Shown here: one piece after another, positions 44,665-53,964 of the stretch
How the letters are laid out: the number at the start of each line of letters is the position of its first letter
How positions within the stretch are numbered: position 1 is the first letter of the stretch
DNA from: Eurosta solidaginis
Lineage: Eukaryota > Arthropoda > Insecta > Diptera > Tephritidae
Assembly: GCF_040869045.1 (NCBI RefSeq)
Contig: NC_090319.1
Location: forward strand, 306,206,998 to 306,270,997
Length of the DNA stretch: 64,000 bases
Direction: 5' to 3'
The notes under the pieces: generated by a model
Seen by the model: only the letters and a program-made list of their open reading frames with translations
Database searches by the model: none
What the model was told of the DNA's origin: nothing
Translations under genes and position numbers: made by a program

Positions 44665-45871
44665 GTTGGAACTACCATGACCGGTGCATGACGTGCAATG
44701 TGACTTGGGTTACCGCACTTGAAACACTTCATAACTCCGGCATTGTTTTGTTGTAATCCCTTCAGTGCTTCCAAAATTGTGTCTACCCAATCTGGCCTTT
44801 CCACTTCCACGCGATGAGCTCTGTATGCGGGCTTACTCAAAAGTGACGCTGTTTCCTGAGTCAGTGCATGGGATACCGTTTCAGCAAATGTTGGCTTTGG
44901 GTTCGCGTATGTGGCTCGCTTCGTTTCGACGTCCCGTATGCCGTTAATAAAGCTCTGAATCTTTACCCTTTCAGTGTATTCCACGGGTGCGTCCGCATTT
45001 GCAAGATGAGCCAATCTTTCAACATCCGAAGCAAACTCCTGTAATGTCTCATTTACTTTTTGGTAACGGTTTTGCAACTCAATTTGGTATATCTTGCTCG
45101 CTTCCATAACGTCTCTCGACAGCGGCCATCAATGCTTCATAGTTGTTCCGCTCTCCCTCGGGAATCGTCTGTAGGATTTCGGCTGCTGGCCCCTTCAATG
45201 TTACGAATAGAGCAGCAACTTTATCTTCAGCATTCCGGTTGTTCACTGCTGACGTCTTCTCCAAATTGAAGCTTGAATACCTCGAAAGGAACAGAGCCGT
45301 CAAAAGATGGAGTTTTTACCTTCGGATTGCTCGCTGGAACAGCTGGGCGATTTAGTTGTAACTGTTGCATAAGACCTTTCAACGCTTCTATCTCGGCATC
45401 AATTTTGTCCTCGAGTTGTAAAATTTTTGCATCCTGCTCTTCCAGTTTCGCAAAGAGCTGCGATGATACCTGTTCCGAAATTTTTGTCGACATTCCAGAT
45501 ATACGTGCCTCTTGCGCTTCCAGTTGAGATGACATATATGTCTTCTGTTCTTCCAATTGAGATGACATTTGCGACGCCATTTCTGAAATGCGTGCCTCCT
45601 GTGACTCCAGCTGAGATGCCATTGTCGATGTTTGTACAGATATTGTGCTCGTCACTGTCTGCGGTGTTTCGTTTTTTTCTTCCATTTTTGTTGTTGTTTT
45701 GTCGCTATCATAATGAAAGACATACTCCTCAGCATTGTAGATTCCTTCAAATACCATAGCTACACTTAGTCGTTTTTGTAGCTGGGATTTATCGCCAGAA
45801 GTAGCCAATCCACGGACTTCCAACTCCTTCAGTTGCTGGATCGTCAATTCACTCAACTTTGCCATGTCCAA
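44571..45871 (-). pseudogene. Gypsy gag region
   Basis: Three overlapping frames: 45871-45227, 45303-45079 and 45107-44571. The N-terminus resembles a SAP DNA-binding fold (about residues 6-35), then a long heptad region with repeated SQLE-EA-ISEM words, then capsid-like sequence (AALFVTLKGPAAEILQTIP). A zinc knuckle follows, CFKCGNPSHIARHAP, in which the last cysteine is Ala. Two frame changes and the missing Cys show that it is inactive. The relic at 54793-56906 carries a related gag. Confidence 0.85.
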
Positions 45872-45904
45872 GTTGTACTCCCAATCTTCGGAATTTATTC
45901 AACA

Positions 45905-45921
45905 ATTCCTCTTCTGACACC
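45905..45921 (-). promoter_or_regulatory. Gypsy primer-binding site, tRNA-Leu type
   Basis: Just inside the 5' LTR the minus strand reads AT then TGGTGTCAGAAGAGG. The first 12 bases complement the 3' end of fly tRNA-Leu (CTTCTGACA plus CCA), from memory of that tRNA. This confirms the transcription direction. Confidence 0.75.
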
Positions 45922-45922
45922 A

Positions 45923-46912
45923 ATTGTAACGAATTTACTTCAAATCCTCTTATTTGCCCTTCTGCTAAGTTCGAATCACTAAACTGTTGAATAAATAACT
46001 CCAATATTGAATAATGGAAAAATGGCCTTTAGTAAAGTACTTCACAATAACACTTATACTTCGCAACTAGCTTGCTTAACAACCAAACTGATTGATAGCT
46101 CAAAATGAAACTCACTTTCAAAATAATACAGCTATTGCTCGCTAGATAGCGTCTTAATCGAAACCATTGTAAACTTTACTAAGTAGCGCAACTAACAGCT
46201 GATCGCTCAAAATTTGCACACACACACAAACATCACTAATGGCCATATTACGGAAATCTTAGGGAAATTGAAGTTAAATTTTTAAACAGACATAAAATGT
46301 TATACTTTTGGAATATATAGCATCTAGGACACCTTAATTGCAGTAATTGAAAGAAAATGTTAGCTTATACTCAAGTATTTAATTATTTTTTCTAAATTTA
46401 TCTTTAATATTGATGCAATGATTGATCCAATGCAACTCTGGTCTTCCTACTGTTCTTCATTCCACTCCATTCGAGTGCCTATTTTCACGGCCTGCGAGTG
46501 CCTTCCACTCTTTTCGCAACATAACCTCGAATTAAGCTGCCAAACTATATAGTAAACAATGATCGAAACTGATTATAGCGCCTCTACCGCTGGTGCTTTT
46601 ATACTCTATGATTTCCTCGTGGCATCTTCTAGGCGCTTCCAGAATTTGCTTAGTTGCCGTCATATAATTATAACTACAGATGCACGTATATAGCTTCTCA
46701 TATGCGTGTATTTGTGAGCGACACTTCAGCAATTACAATTGCATACTTTTGGGAGCATCTCCTCTGCTGCGTGTACGTACATATGTGTAGACATAATGTT
46801 TTATTCGTTTATGTAGATACATAATCATTGATCTATGGATGTGCATGCAAGGCGCTCCTTAGCATCCGCTTAGAGATGGCAGCACCCCTTAGTTTTGCTA
46901 ATATTCGTAACA
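45923..46912 (-). repeat. Gypsy 5' LTR with MITE insertion
   Basis: Without the MITE and one target copy it is 585 bp, against 583 bp for the 3' LTR. It starts TGTAACGAATTT on the plus strand and ends CGTAACA. Confidence 0.92.
46165..46561 (+). mobile_element. hAT MITE, complete copy (CATTGT family)
   Basis: 397 bp with inverted ends CATTGTAAAC and GTAAACAATG and a perfect 8-bp target duplication ATCGAAAC (46157-46164 and 46562-46569). The other gypsy LTR shows the empty site. It is the reference for fragments at 11685, 14711 and 24195. Confidence 0.93.
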
Positions 46913-46919
46913 ATAATTT

Positions 46920-47446
46920 GCGGCGCTGAAGTAGATCTATTCATTTATAAAAATTTATTGGAAAAACAAGATATTCAAAATTTTAAACTAAACGTCAAAC
47001 TATTTTACAAGGAGTTTTGTAAAAACCTACAGACGAAAATTGACTTTGATAATGAAATTTTGAATTGGATCACAAAGCTTGCTCCTGAAACTGTTTTCTC
47101 AGGAAAAGTAACTAGCATTGTTCCACTGGTTGCTAAATTATTTCCTACATGTAAACTTGATAAAATCGAGGAAATTAATTCGGAATATCGAGCCCTGTCA
47201 GAACACGAAGAATTGCGTGCACTTAAAAATCATTCCATTTCTGAGTTATGGGCAAAGGTGCGATTATTGAAAAATGAACTGAACGAGCCGCTTTTTGCAA
47301 ATATATACAGAATTGCACAGGGGGTTTTATCAATTTCACATTCTTCAGCGAATGTTGAAAGAATATTTTCGATACAGAAAACCAGGTGTAGAAATCGTTT
47401 ACTTGTTGAATCAGTTTTTTTTGATAAAAACAAAGGATTTTATTAA
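46920..47446 (+). pseudogene. hAT-2 transposase C-terminal part
   Basis: The frame ends with the hAT dimerisation region (HSSANVERIFSIQKTRCRNRL). Upstream are helices with KVTSIVPLVAKLFP and EINSEYRAL that recur in the relic at 61850-62376. The N-terminal BED finger and the DDE catalytic domain are absent. The first few codons of the open frame (46895-46919) are gypsy LTR. Confidence 0.85.
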
Positions 47447-47712
47447 GACCAGGGGGCAATGTTGTTATAATATGCAAATTGATAAGGGAGTTAGTTGTGA
47501 ACAAAGCTTAATCGTTGATGAGGATGAAAAGTCTTTTGATTAACAAACATACATACATATATGCAAATATTTAAAATATACCTATGTAATAATAGTATGT
47601 TTTATGTATGAGAAAAGAATATTTATGTTTTTCAAAAACTCTTATTGAACTAAAAAAAATGTTTCCTTCTAAATAAAAAGAAAAATTAATTTCAAATGAA
47701 TACATACATTAA

Positions 47713-48025
47713 CCGTCCTGTTCATAGATGGTTACCCGTGTAGCTTTTGCATATTCAAAAACCATTTTTACATAATCTACTAATAGAAACGAGTCACAAT
47801 TTTGTGGCATCCTATGGAAATAAGTTGTCTACAAAAAGGAGAGAAAAATTTTTTTTTAATATAATTTCATAAAGATGATTTTTTTAATAAATTAGTTTTT
47901 TATTACTAGTTCTCATGGCTGGGATACCCAGGTACCACTAGTAGTTCTCAATTATGAACTGCCTTGTGGTACCCGTGTACCCAGCCATGCGAACTAAGAA
48001 GAAAAATTATGCATGAACAGGACGG
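47713..48025 (+). mobile_element. piggyBac-type MITE
   Basis: 313 bp, flanked by TTAA on both sides (47709-47712, 48026-48029). Inverted ends CCGTCCTGTTCAT. Inside is a second palindrome with GGCTGGG and GGTACCAC words around 47915-47995. It lies within hAT-2. Confidence 0.8.
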
Positions 48026-48189
48026 TTAAGCACGTATTTTTATTTTGGTACTAAAAAGTAAAAAAAAGTAAATGAGTAATAGTGCCATATATGTAAATCA
48101 GTACAATTTGAACGAAAAAAGTACGATTTATGAGTGGATTTAGTACAATTCATGAAATTTCATTTCCCAACCCTGGTCTATGCTAAGTA

Positions 48190-48725
48190 CAAAGATGACT
48201 TGAAACGAAACTCTCTCATTTTTCGCTCTCACGAGGGATTTATCTCAAATTTGTGCTGGAAACAATCACAGCTAAATTCCTCGCGCCAGCTGAAGCGGGT
48301 ACCAGAACAAAAAATGTGCCAGCTAAAACGGAAAACGGGCCTAAAATTTCGGTAAACTTTAGTGTGACCTACAACTGCAGAAATGCGTTCAAAAATTATG
48401 GGAAAAAAGATAAAAATAAATATTATTAAATATTATTTCCCATTCAAAAGTTATCACTAAAAACAGGTTCTGTAAATATGAAGCCCCGATGCAAGCAGTC
48501 CATTTTGATCGCAGAATCTGGAACGTCAGAAATGTAGGATAAGCCCTTCCACTAAACGATGTTAACTATAATATCCTATGTCCGATTTACTCAAATTTCA
48601 AAAGAATATTTGGTTTTCACTGTGAGTTAAATGCGTTACAATATTTGACTAATTAATTTAATCAAAATGTAGAGTCGCAAATCCATTCATCTATGAAGCA
48701 GCTAACACATGTCGCACAATAAAAA
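48190..48725 (+). repeat. Repeat family F, copy 1
   Basis: AAAGATGACTTGA, CGCTCTCACGAGGGATTTATCTC, CCAGCTGAAGCGGGT and TTTAGTGTGACCTACAACTG match 62420-62860. The end words GCAAATCCATTCATCTATG match 63042-63061. Non-coding. Confidence 0.7.
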
Positions 48726-49039
48726 CCCGTAGCACAAAGATTTTTTCTTTATAAATATTAAGTTCTAATATGTGGCTTGTTGCCATGTGTTTTTCATGAT
48801 TTGTAATTCCAATCGTAAATTATATTTTTAATGTCTGTATTTCGCTCTGATCATGAATTTTTATATGCATGTATATAATAACTTTAAATGACAGCTGACT
48901 ATTTCTTTTTTTTGTTTGTTGTCTCTAGATGCTTTTTTCATTAGATTTGGTTTGCCATGTTGTATTCACATAAAATCCAATAGTTGACAATATTAATATT
49001 TTTTTTCTATAGTTTATGTTGTAAAATAGATTTAAGTTT
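48726..49039. other. AT-rich spacer
   Basis: No gene or element recognised between family F and the DIRS-type element. Confidence 0.4.
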
Positions 49040-49171
49040 CCCTGCAAAAAACGCGATTAGTCTAGGCTGAATCCGGGAAGAGTCGCAACGGAGTATGCGA
49101 CTAATGCCAGTTTTGATCTCTTTTTATGAGTTGAACTGTTCCCTTTTTTTGAGCATGTCCTATGAAGAGAC

Positions 49172-49767
49172 TAATTGTACGATCAAACGAACTTACCTGA
49201 AGTGAAGTTCGATCGTAATTATACTAGCTGTCTCGTCCGAAGATATCAATAAAGCTGGAGACATTGGTGCTTTAGCGGTAACCGTATCGGTAACCTTTTT
49301 ACAGCTGATTCGACCAAACTTATGAGAATCAATGCAATCGATTATTGGTGCCGCTAAGGTCGTAACCGTATCGTAGCCAACCAATTGGGTTTTGGTTTAC
49401 CGTCGTAACGATAAACAGCTGATTACGTTAGGGATACGGATACAGCGATACGACATACGGCACCAATGACTCCAGCTTAACTTGTAGTAACGTCAGTTGC
49501 CAGATCTAGCCCAACATTTCACCATTCTAAAAGAATTTTATAGAATTCCTACCTCAGTTGGCAACACCTTACCTGAGCCGCCATCTTTTCTTCATTAAGT
49601 TTACAAATCCCGACAAATCGAAATAAGGGAGCTTACCAAAATTGCTCATGAATATTACCTCCTCATTTGGAATTTTGGGGTGGGTGGGTTTGATATCTTC
49701 GGACGAGACAGCTAGTATAATTACGATCGAACTTCACTTCAGGTAAGTTCGTTTGATCGTACAATTA
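49172..49767. repeat. Perfect 77-bp inverted repeat next to the recombinase gene
   Basis: Arms 49172-49248 and 49691-49767 are exact inverses. Each contains a splice-donor-like CAGGTAAGT in one orientation, GATCGAACTTCACTT, and GCTGTCTCGTCC. The spacer is 442 bp, 225 of which are the later MITE. A third GCTGTCTCGTCC..GATATCAATAACTTGTAGT lies at about 49774-49806. It may be the counterpart of the DIRS internal complementary region. Confidence 0.85.
49253..49477 (-). mobile_element. PIF/Harbinger-type MITE family C, copy 3
   Basis: 225 bp, inverted ends AGCTGGAG and CTCCAGCT, and TAA target duplication (49250-49252 and 49478-49480). The uninterrupted sequence ATATCAATAACTTGTAGT survives at about 49789-49806. 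Confidence 0.85.
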
Positions 49768-49841
49768 TACCACGCTGTCTCGTCCTCGATATCAATAACT
49801 TGTAGTTATTTACAAACTCATGAGATTTGTCATACAGTTTT

Positions 49842-50840
49842 TTATTTGGCTTTCATATTAAAGATAGAAATAGCAAACTTTGCTTCATCAATGATTGGCC
49901 GATGATAAAATGTGGCAAATGTCTCCGATTGTATCGTCCATCCTGCCGCCTTACGGATGGTTTCAACATCCACCCCATTTCTAAACGCCGCTGAAGTAGC
50001 TGCATGACGCGTGCTATGCGCTGTAAACTGATTTATATCCAGTCCACTTTCCTGCATGACTTGCTTTATCCATCTGCTAATTGTCTGCGATGATGCTTCC
50101 CGATGAGGTTTCTTAAAGGTAATGAAGAGGCAGTTTTCCCTTTGACTTCTTAAACTATTTGTTCTATCAACGTATGCCTGCAGAGTCGAAACTGGGCATA
50201 TTATATCGTTCTCGATGAATGCCGGAATGATCAGATTGGGCTGCACGCCGCATACCGACGTCGTCTTGATTTTATCAGGAATTTTTATCGCTACTAACCC
50301 CGCTTTAAAACTTATGTTTGAAATTTTTATTTTGGACAAAGACTGCACCCTTTGCGCTGTCACCAAAGCGAATAAGATAGCAAGTTTTCTCGATAGCTGA
50401 CCGAGGTCTAATTTATCATTCGGTCCCATACCTGTAAGAAAGTCTAATACTATACTAGGATCCCATGTCTGATTGTATTTGGGACGTTGCGGCTTGAGTA
50501 CCGATACCCCTTTACAGAACCTTTTTATTGTTGGATCCTTGCCAATATCCCACGTTGACAATAATGAGATAGCCGATCTGTAGGTATTAAGCGTTCCATA
50601 TTTGTTTTCGCCGGTTGCTAACGGTGATAAAAACTCCAGTACTGCCGACACTGTCGGCTGAAAGGGAGAAAGTTGTTTGGCTTGGCAAAACTTATACCAG
50701 GAACTTATTGGCTTACTGTACTGCTTCAGCGTGTTTTCAGATAAGGATGCTAAAATGTATTGCAGAGATTCCTCTGGGGCTTGTTTGGTAATGAATGCTT
50801 CCCTGATAATTTGCCTGAAATTAGGGTTAGAGACCTCCAA
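49842..50840 (-). CDS. DIRS tyrosine recombinase
   Basis: 332 residues, uninterrupted. An N-terminal SAM-like core-binding domain (about 25-110) is followed by the catalytic domain. The catalytic set is complete: Arg164 (TAQR), His275-x-x-Arg278 (HSTRH), Trp301 at the usual His/Trp place, and Tyr312 (FYHR) as nucleophile. Enzymes of this type cut and rejoin DNA through a phosphotyrosine and here would insert the circular cDNA. The start overlaps the RNase H frame by 91 bases in another frame, as in known DIRS elements. The gene could still make protein even though the element's RT cannot. Confidence 0.9.
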   Translation of the reverse strand: MEVSNPNFRQIIREAFITKQAPEESLQYILASLSENTLKQYSKPISSWYKFCQAKQLSPFQPTVSAVLEFLSPLATGENKYGTLNTYRSAISLLSTWDIGKDPTIKRFCKGVSVLKPQRPKYNQTWDPSIVLDFLTGMGPNDKLDLGQLSRKLAILFALVTAQRVQSLSKIKISNISFKAGLVAIKIPDKIKTTSVCGVQPNLIIPAFIENDIICPVSTLQAYVDRTNSLRSQRENCLFITFKKPHREASSQTISRWIKQVMQESGLDINQFTAHSTRHAATSAAFRNGVDVETIRKAAGWTIQSETFATFYHRPIIDEAKFAISIFNMKAK

Positions 50841-51556
50841 GTCGGGTGATATTCCCTGAAAGGAGAACGTAGAAGATGAATATCTCTTTCAAAGTAGATA
50901 GGTTCATTCACTAGTAAATCATAAAAAAGTGGAAACCAAGGTCTTGAGGGCCAATTTGGTACTACCAAAATACCATCTGCCATGTCATTGATTATTTTTC
51001 TTATTACTTTTAAAATAAGCGCAAATGGGGGAAAGGCATAAAATTTAAGATTGGCCCAATCTACTGTAAAGGCATCTATTTTTGTCGCCTCAGGGTCAGG
51101 AAACCAAGAAAAGAAAATTGGAAATTTTGTATTTACATTTGTTGCAAACAAGTCGACTTTTGGTCGGCCAAATTTATGTTCAATTTCCTCATAGGCATAC
51201 TCCGCCAACTCCCATTCCGTTTCTTCTGATTTTATGCGTGACTCCTTATCAGCTTCTTTGTTTTGTGATGATTTAATATATGTTGCTTGGACCCACAACT
51301 TTCTTTTTTGGCACCATTGCCAAATTTCTCTACTAAGTGCGGACAGTTTTGGATACTGAATGCTACCCATTTTGTTTATATAACTAATTGCGGTTGAGTT
51401 GTCTATTCTTAGCAATATTTCTGTCGACTTTAATTTTGTGGCAAAACATTTTAAACCGTAGAATGCTGCTCTTAGCTCCAGGAGGTTAATATGATTTTGC
51501 TTCTCCGTGTCGCTCCACCAACCATGTGAACATTCTCCCCCGCAAGCGATTCCCAA
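50750..51556 (-). pseudogene. DIRS RNase H and downstream domain
   Basis: Opens with RNase H sequence (NHINLLELRAAFYGL, RIDNSTAISYIN), then a conserved C-terminal region with VDLFATNVN, DAFTVDW, FPPF and VVPNWPSRPW. In DIRS elements a Dam-like methyltransferase follows RNase H; FPPF could be a decayed DPPY-type motif, which I cannot confirm. The domain start is cut off by a frameshift near 51550. Confidence 0.8.
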
Positions 51557-52250
51557 CCAGATAACGAAGCATCAGAGAAAATCTCTAACGCAAATTTTCC
51601 TTCTCTGATGGGATTATTGACTCCATCAATGTTATTTATCCACCAATCTAGGTCTTAATGCAGATAAGAAGCCACCTGCACCTCGCGATCATAATCTCCG
51701 TTGTACCTTTTGAGAGCTAGGAATTTCTGTCTCTCTAGTTGCTTGGTATAAAGCATTCTATAAATTGGGCCAGAAAAGCAATTTTTACCTCCGGCATTGA
51801 TTTTATATTTTTTGCTGCCGTCTTGATTTTCTCTCGCTTCTCTAGTGGAAGACTCAAACAAAATTTTTGTGTATTTACTATGAATCCTAAAAACTTGCAA
51901 TTCTGAGACGGTTCTGGTTGTGATTTTTGGTAGTTTATCTTGAAACCCACTCTTCGTAAAAGCGACATTGTTTCTATGGTGTTGTTTTTGCAGTGCATAA
52001 AAGAGTCTCCCAGTAGTAGTATATCATCAAGATACACGACTGATTGCCAACATTTCGATCTTAATTCATTGACGACTGGTTTCATCACCTTGGTAAATAT
52101 GTAAGGAGCCACTGATAGCCCGAAGGGCAAACAGTTGAACTCATACAATTGACCCACAAAACTAAATCTTAGGTATTTTCGGAAATTTGGGTGTATAGGT
52201 ATCAAAAAATAAGCATCTTCAAGGTCGATAGTGGCCATGAAAGCATTTTT
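51557..52250 (-). pseudogene. DIRS reverse transcriptase core, broken
   Basis: Frame 52238-51735 has the RT palm: ATIDLEDAYFLIP, FGLSVAPYIFTK, the catalytic YLDD and the FLGF motif. It is separated from the preceding frame by one in-frame TAA at about 52251-52253. A frameshift near 51770 and a stop near 51655 follow. The element cannot make a complete RT. Confidence 0.85.
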
Positions 52251-53627
52251 TTAAACTATCTGAGTTACCGTCTTCCAATCTTCAAGCTTGAAATGGGGAG
52301 CAATAATAAATCTATTAAGCCTCTTCAAATTCAAAATGAAGCTTTTACCACCATTTGGTTTCGCTATTAAAAAATATGATGATACGAATTGCCCTTCACT
52401 TGGGGGGCATGCACTAATTGCACCTTTCCTGAGAAGCTTTTCAATTTCTGCTTCATAGTCTGCAATTTCTTCATGCCTGATTACAGGTCCTTTGGGTACA
52501 TGTTCCTGGTAAACTGGCAAGGAAAATGGAATTTCATACCCTGCTATGGCTTGCAGAACGCCCTCATCTGAAGTGATCTGTCGCCATTGGCGAATAAAAT
52601 ATTTTAATCGCCCTGCAACATTGCTTACCTCATCTAACGTCGATGGTTGTTGCGACTCTTGTTGTCCCGATGACGATCTGTTTTGTTCCGGGATACCTTG
52701 CCCCCTGTCTGGTAGCTCTTTTTCTGGCTGTATTTCCTGACAGGGGGTTTCTTTGCCTGCCTTCTCCAGTGTAGAGGCCGTCTTTACACGTTCGGTGAAC
52801 GATTCTCCAAACAGTAGCGTATCGAGCGGACCCTCTGTTGCAACATTTTTTGACAGTAACGTTAGACCAGGCAAGATAAACGAGCGTCTGGTTGTAGATA
52901 GTTTGTAATGCAAATCGGTTAGTATTCTGCCAGCGTCTCCCAGAGTTGTATTGATGAACTTATTTGTTTCATTCTCCGGGTCTTGCTTTAATGTTTTTGA
53001 AAACACTTGACCTAAAGCACTCAACGCCGCCCCCAGTTGATTTTGAAGTGCCAGTTGATAATTGTCTCTTTTGATAGCATGAGCCATCAAAGTTAATTTT
53101 AGCTCCGGGTTTAAAGCTGGGCCGCCTAAGCCAGGACAATTGTCAGGTATTGGATATTTGTTCGACAGCTCTTCTGAGCTCTCTTTTGATAGACCTGATC
53201 TTGCCAGAGCCAACCAATTTTCAGCAATAGGCTGTAATATTGTCTGCCCTTGGGCGCGTGCAGCAGTATTCGGACCAATATATGCTAACATGGAGTCAGG
53301 CAAAGCAACTTCCTTATCTGGGGACTCTGGTGATACATTTAAATTGTTGAACGGTTCCATGTTATCGGCCATAAATCTGAAATTCGAGCTATTGCTAGCA
53401 ATGTCAGGTGAGTTGCCTGACGCCCGTGTCGTACCTCGCAGGTGACGCTCGCCGGGGTTGATTTTTTGACGTGTCGTTCGTCTCGCGATACGCTCACCGT
53501 CAATTTCAGAATTTTTATGTGCCGACCTGTAGCGAATTCTATTAGAATTTTCACCACTTCGCGAGCGTGAATACCAGGTAGTACCCGAGCTACAGGATGA
53601 AGACGAATAACGTCTAGACATATGCAC
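52251..53627 (-). CDS. DIRS Gag-like protein with RT N-terminus
   Basis: 458 residues. It begins with an Arg/Ser-rich stretch. The middle (about 160-270) resembles the Gag of arthropod DIRS elements (PELKLTLMAHAIKRDNYQLALQNQLG). The last 130 residues are the RT fingers (RLKYFIRQWRQITSD, FLIAKPNGGKSFILNLKRLN), which run in the same frame into the RT core after a TAA. The product ends about 20 codons before the RT catalytic region. Confidence 0.75.
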   Translation of the reverse strand: MHMSRRYSSSSCSSGTTWYSRSRSGENSNRIRYRSAHKNSEIDGERIARRTTRQKINPGERHLRGTTRASGNSPDIASNSSNFRFMADNMEPFNNLNVSPESPDKEVALPDSMLAYIGPNTAARAQGQTILQPIAENWLALARSGLSKESSEELSNKYPIPDNCPGLGGPALNPELKLTLMAHAIKRDNYQLALQNQLGAALSALGQVFSKTLKQDPENETNKFINTTLGDAGRILTDLHYKLSTTRRSFILPGLTLLSKNVATEGPLDTLLFGESFTERVKTASTLEKAGKETPCQEIQPEKELPDRGQGIPEQNRSSSGQQESQQPSTLDEVSNVAGRLKYFIRQWRQITSDEGVLQAIAGYEIPFSLPVYQEHVPKGPVIRHEEIADYEAEIEKLLRKGAISACPPSEGQFVSSYFLIAKPNGGKSFILNLKRLNRFIIAPHFKLEDWKTVTQIV

Positions 53628-53771
53628 ATGACCTCGTTGCTGCGAATTTCTAGTTGATTGTTGTAATGAATAATCGCTACTTGAAATGGAGTCGCTGCTC
53701 TGCGATGTAGATAAACGATATCAATCGGAGACCAATCTCTTTAGGGATTAGTCGCACGATTTTTCGCAGGG

Positions 53772-53964
53772 TGTCTCTTTTAGTTTAACCATGTGAATAA
53801 TGTATGTGTATGTATCCGTGATTTCGGTGTGTATAGCAGCTCATATGTTTATATATAGATTATTAATTTTTTAATTTCCAGAATTAAAGTCTACAGTATG
53901 TTTTGTTTGTATGATAAATGACCGGATTTTTTTAAAATTGTAAAATGCTTAATCTACTTATTTT
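53772..53964. other. Short spacer right of the DIRS element
   Basis: AT-rich, nothing recognised. There is no match to the bases left of 49040, so no target duplication. Confidence 0.4.

Larger units (their letters stand above)
40621..46912 (-). mobile_element. Ty3/gypsy LTR element, internally deleted
   Basis: LTRs at 40621-41203 (3') and 45923-46912 (5', enlarged by a MITE) have TGTTAC..GTAACA ends. Minus-strand content is gag (45871 to about 44600), protease (44664-43976), then directly a basic linker and the pol C-terminus (41784-41204). Reverse transcriptase, RNase H and the integrase core are absent. The Jockey copy 41785-43963 sits at this position but has its own target duplication, so it did not cause the deletion. 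Flanking 4-mers are ATAT and ATAA, so any target duplication is imperfect. Confidence 0.88.
33871..48175 (+). mobile_element. hAT-2 element expanded to 14.3 kb by nested insertions
   Basis: Terminal inverted repeats CAGGGTTGGG (33871-33880) and CCCAACCCTG (48166-48175), with a perfect 8-bp target duplication GTCTATGC (33863-33870 and 48176-48183), define a hAT transposon. Its own DNA is only 33871-33897, 40290-40620 and 46913-48175, about 1.6 kb. The rest is a BEL/Pao element and a gypsy element, each with passengers. It retains only the C-terminal part of the transposase (46920-47446), so it had lost its 5' coding region independently of the insertions. Confidence 0.9.
49040..53771 (-). mobile_element. 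DIRS-type tyrosine-recombinase retrotransposon
   Basis: About 4.7 kb. The minus strand encodes, in order, a Gag-like protein continuous with the RT start, RT with YLDD, RNase H, and a tyrosine recombinase overlapping RNase H. There is no integrase, no protease and no LTR. These are the hallmarks of DIRS elements, which integrate circular cDNA by recombinase without target duplication. Candidate ends are imperfect inverted repeats: CCCTGCAAAAAACGCG at 49040 and, inverted, CCCTGCGAAAAATCGTGCG ending at 53771. No flanking duplication is seen. RT has a stop and frameshifts; the recombinase is open. A PIF MITE has inserted in the 3' region. Confidence 0.85.

Noticed and set aside
40617..46916. Exact target duplication for the gypsy element
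   Set aside because: The flanking 4-mers are ATAT and ATAA; a mutated duplication is possible but not shown.
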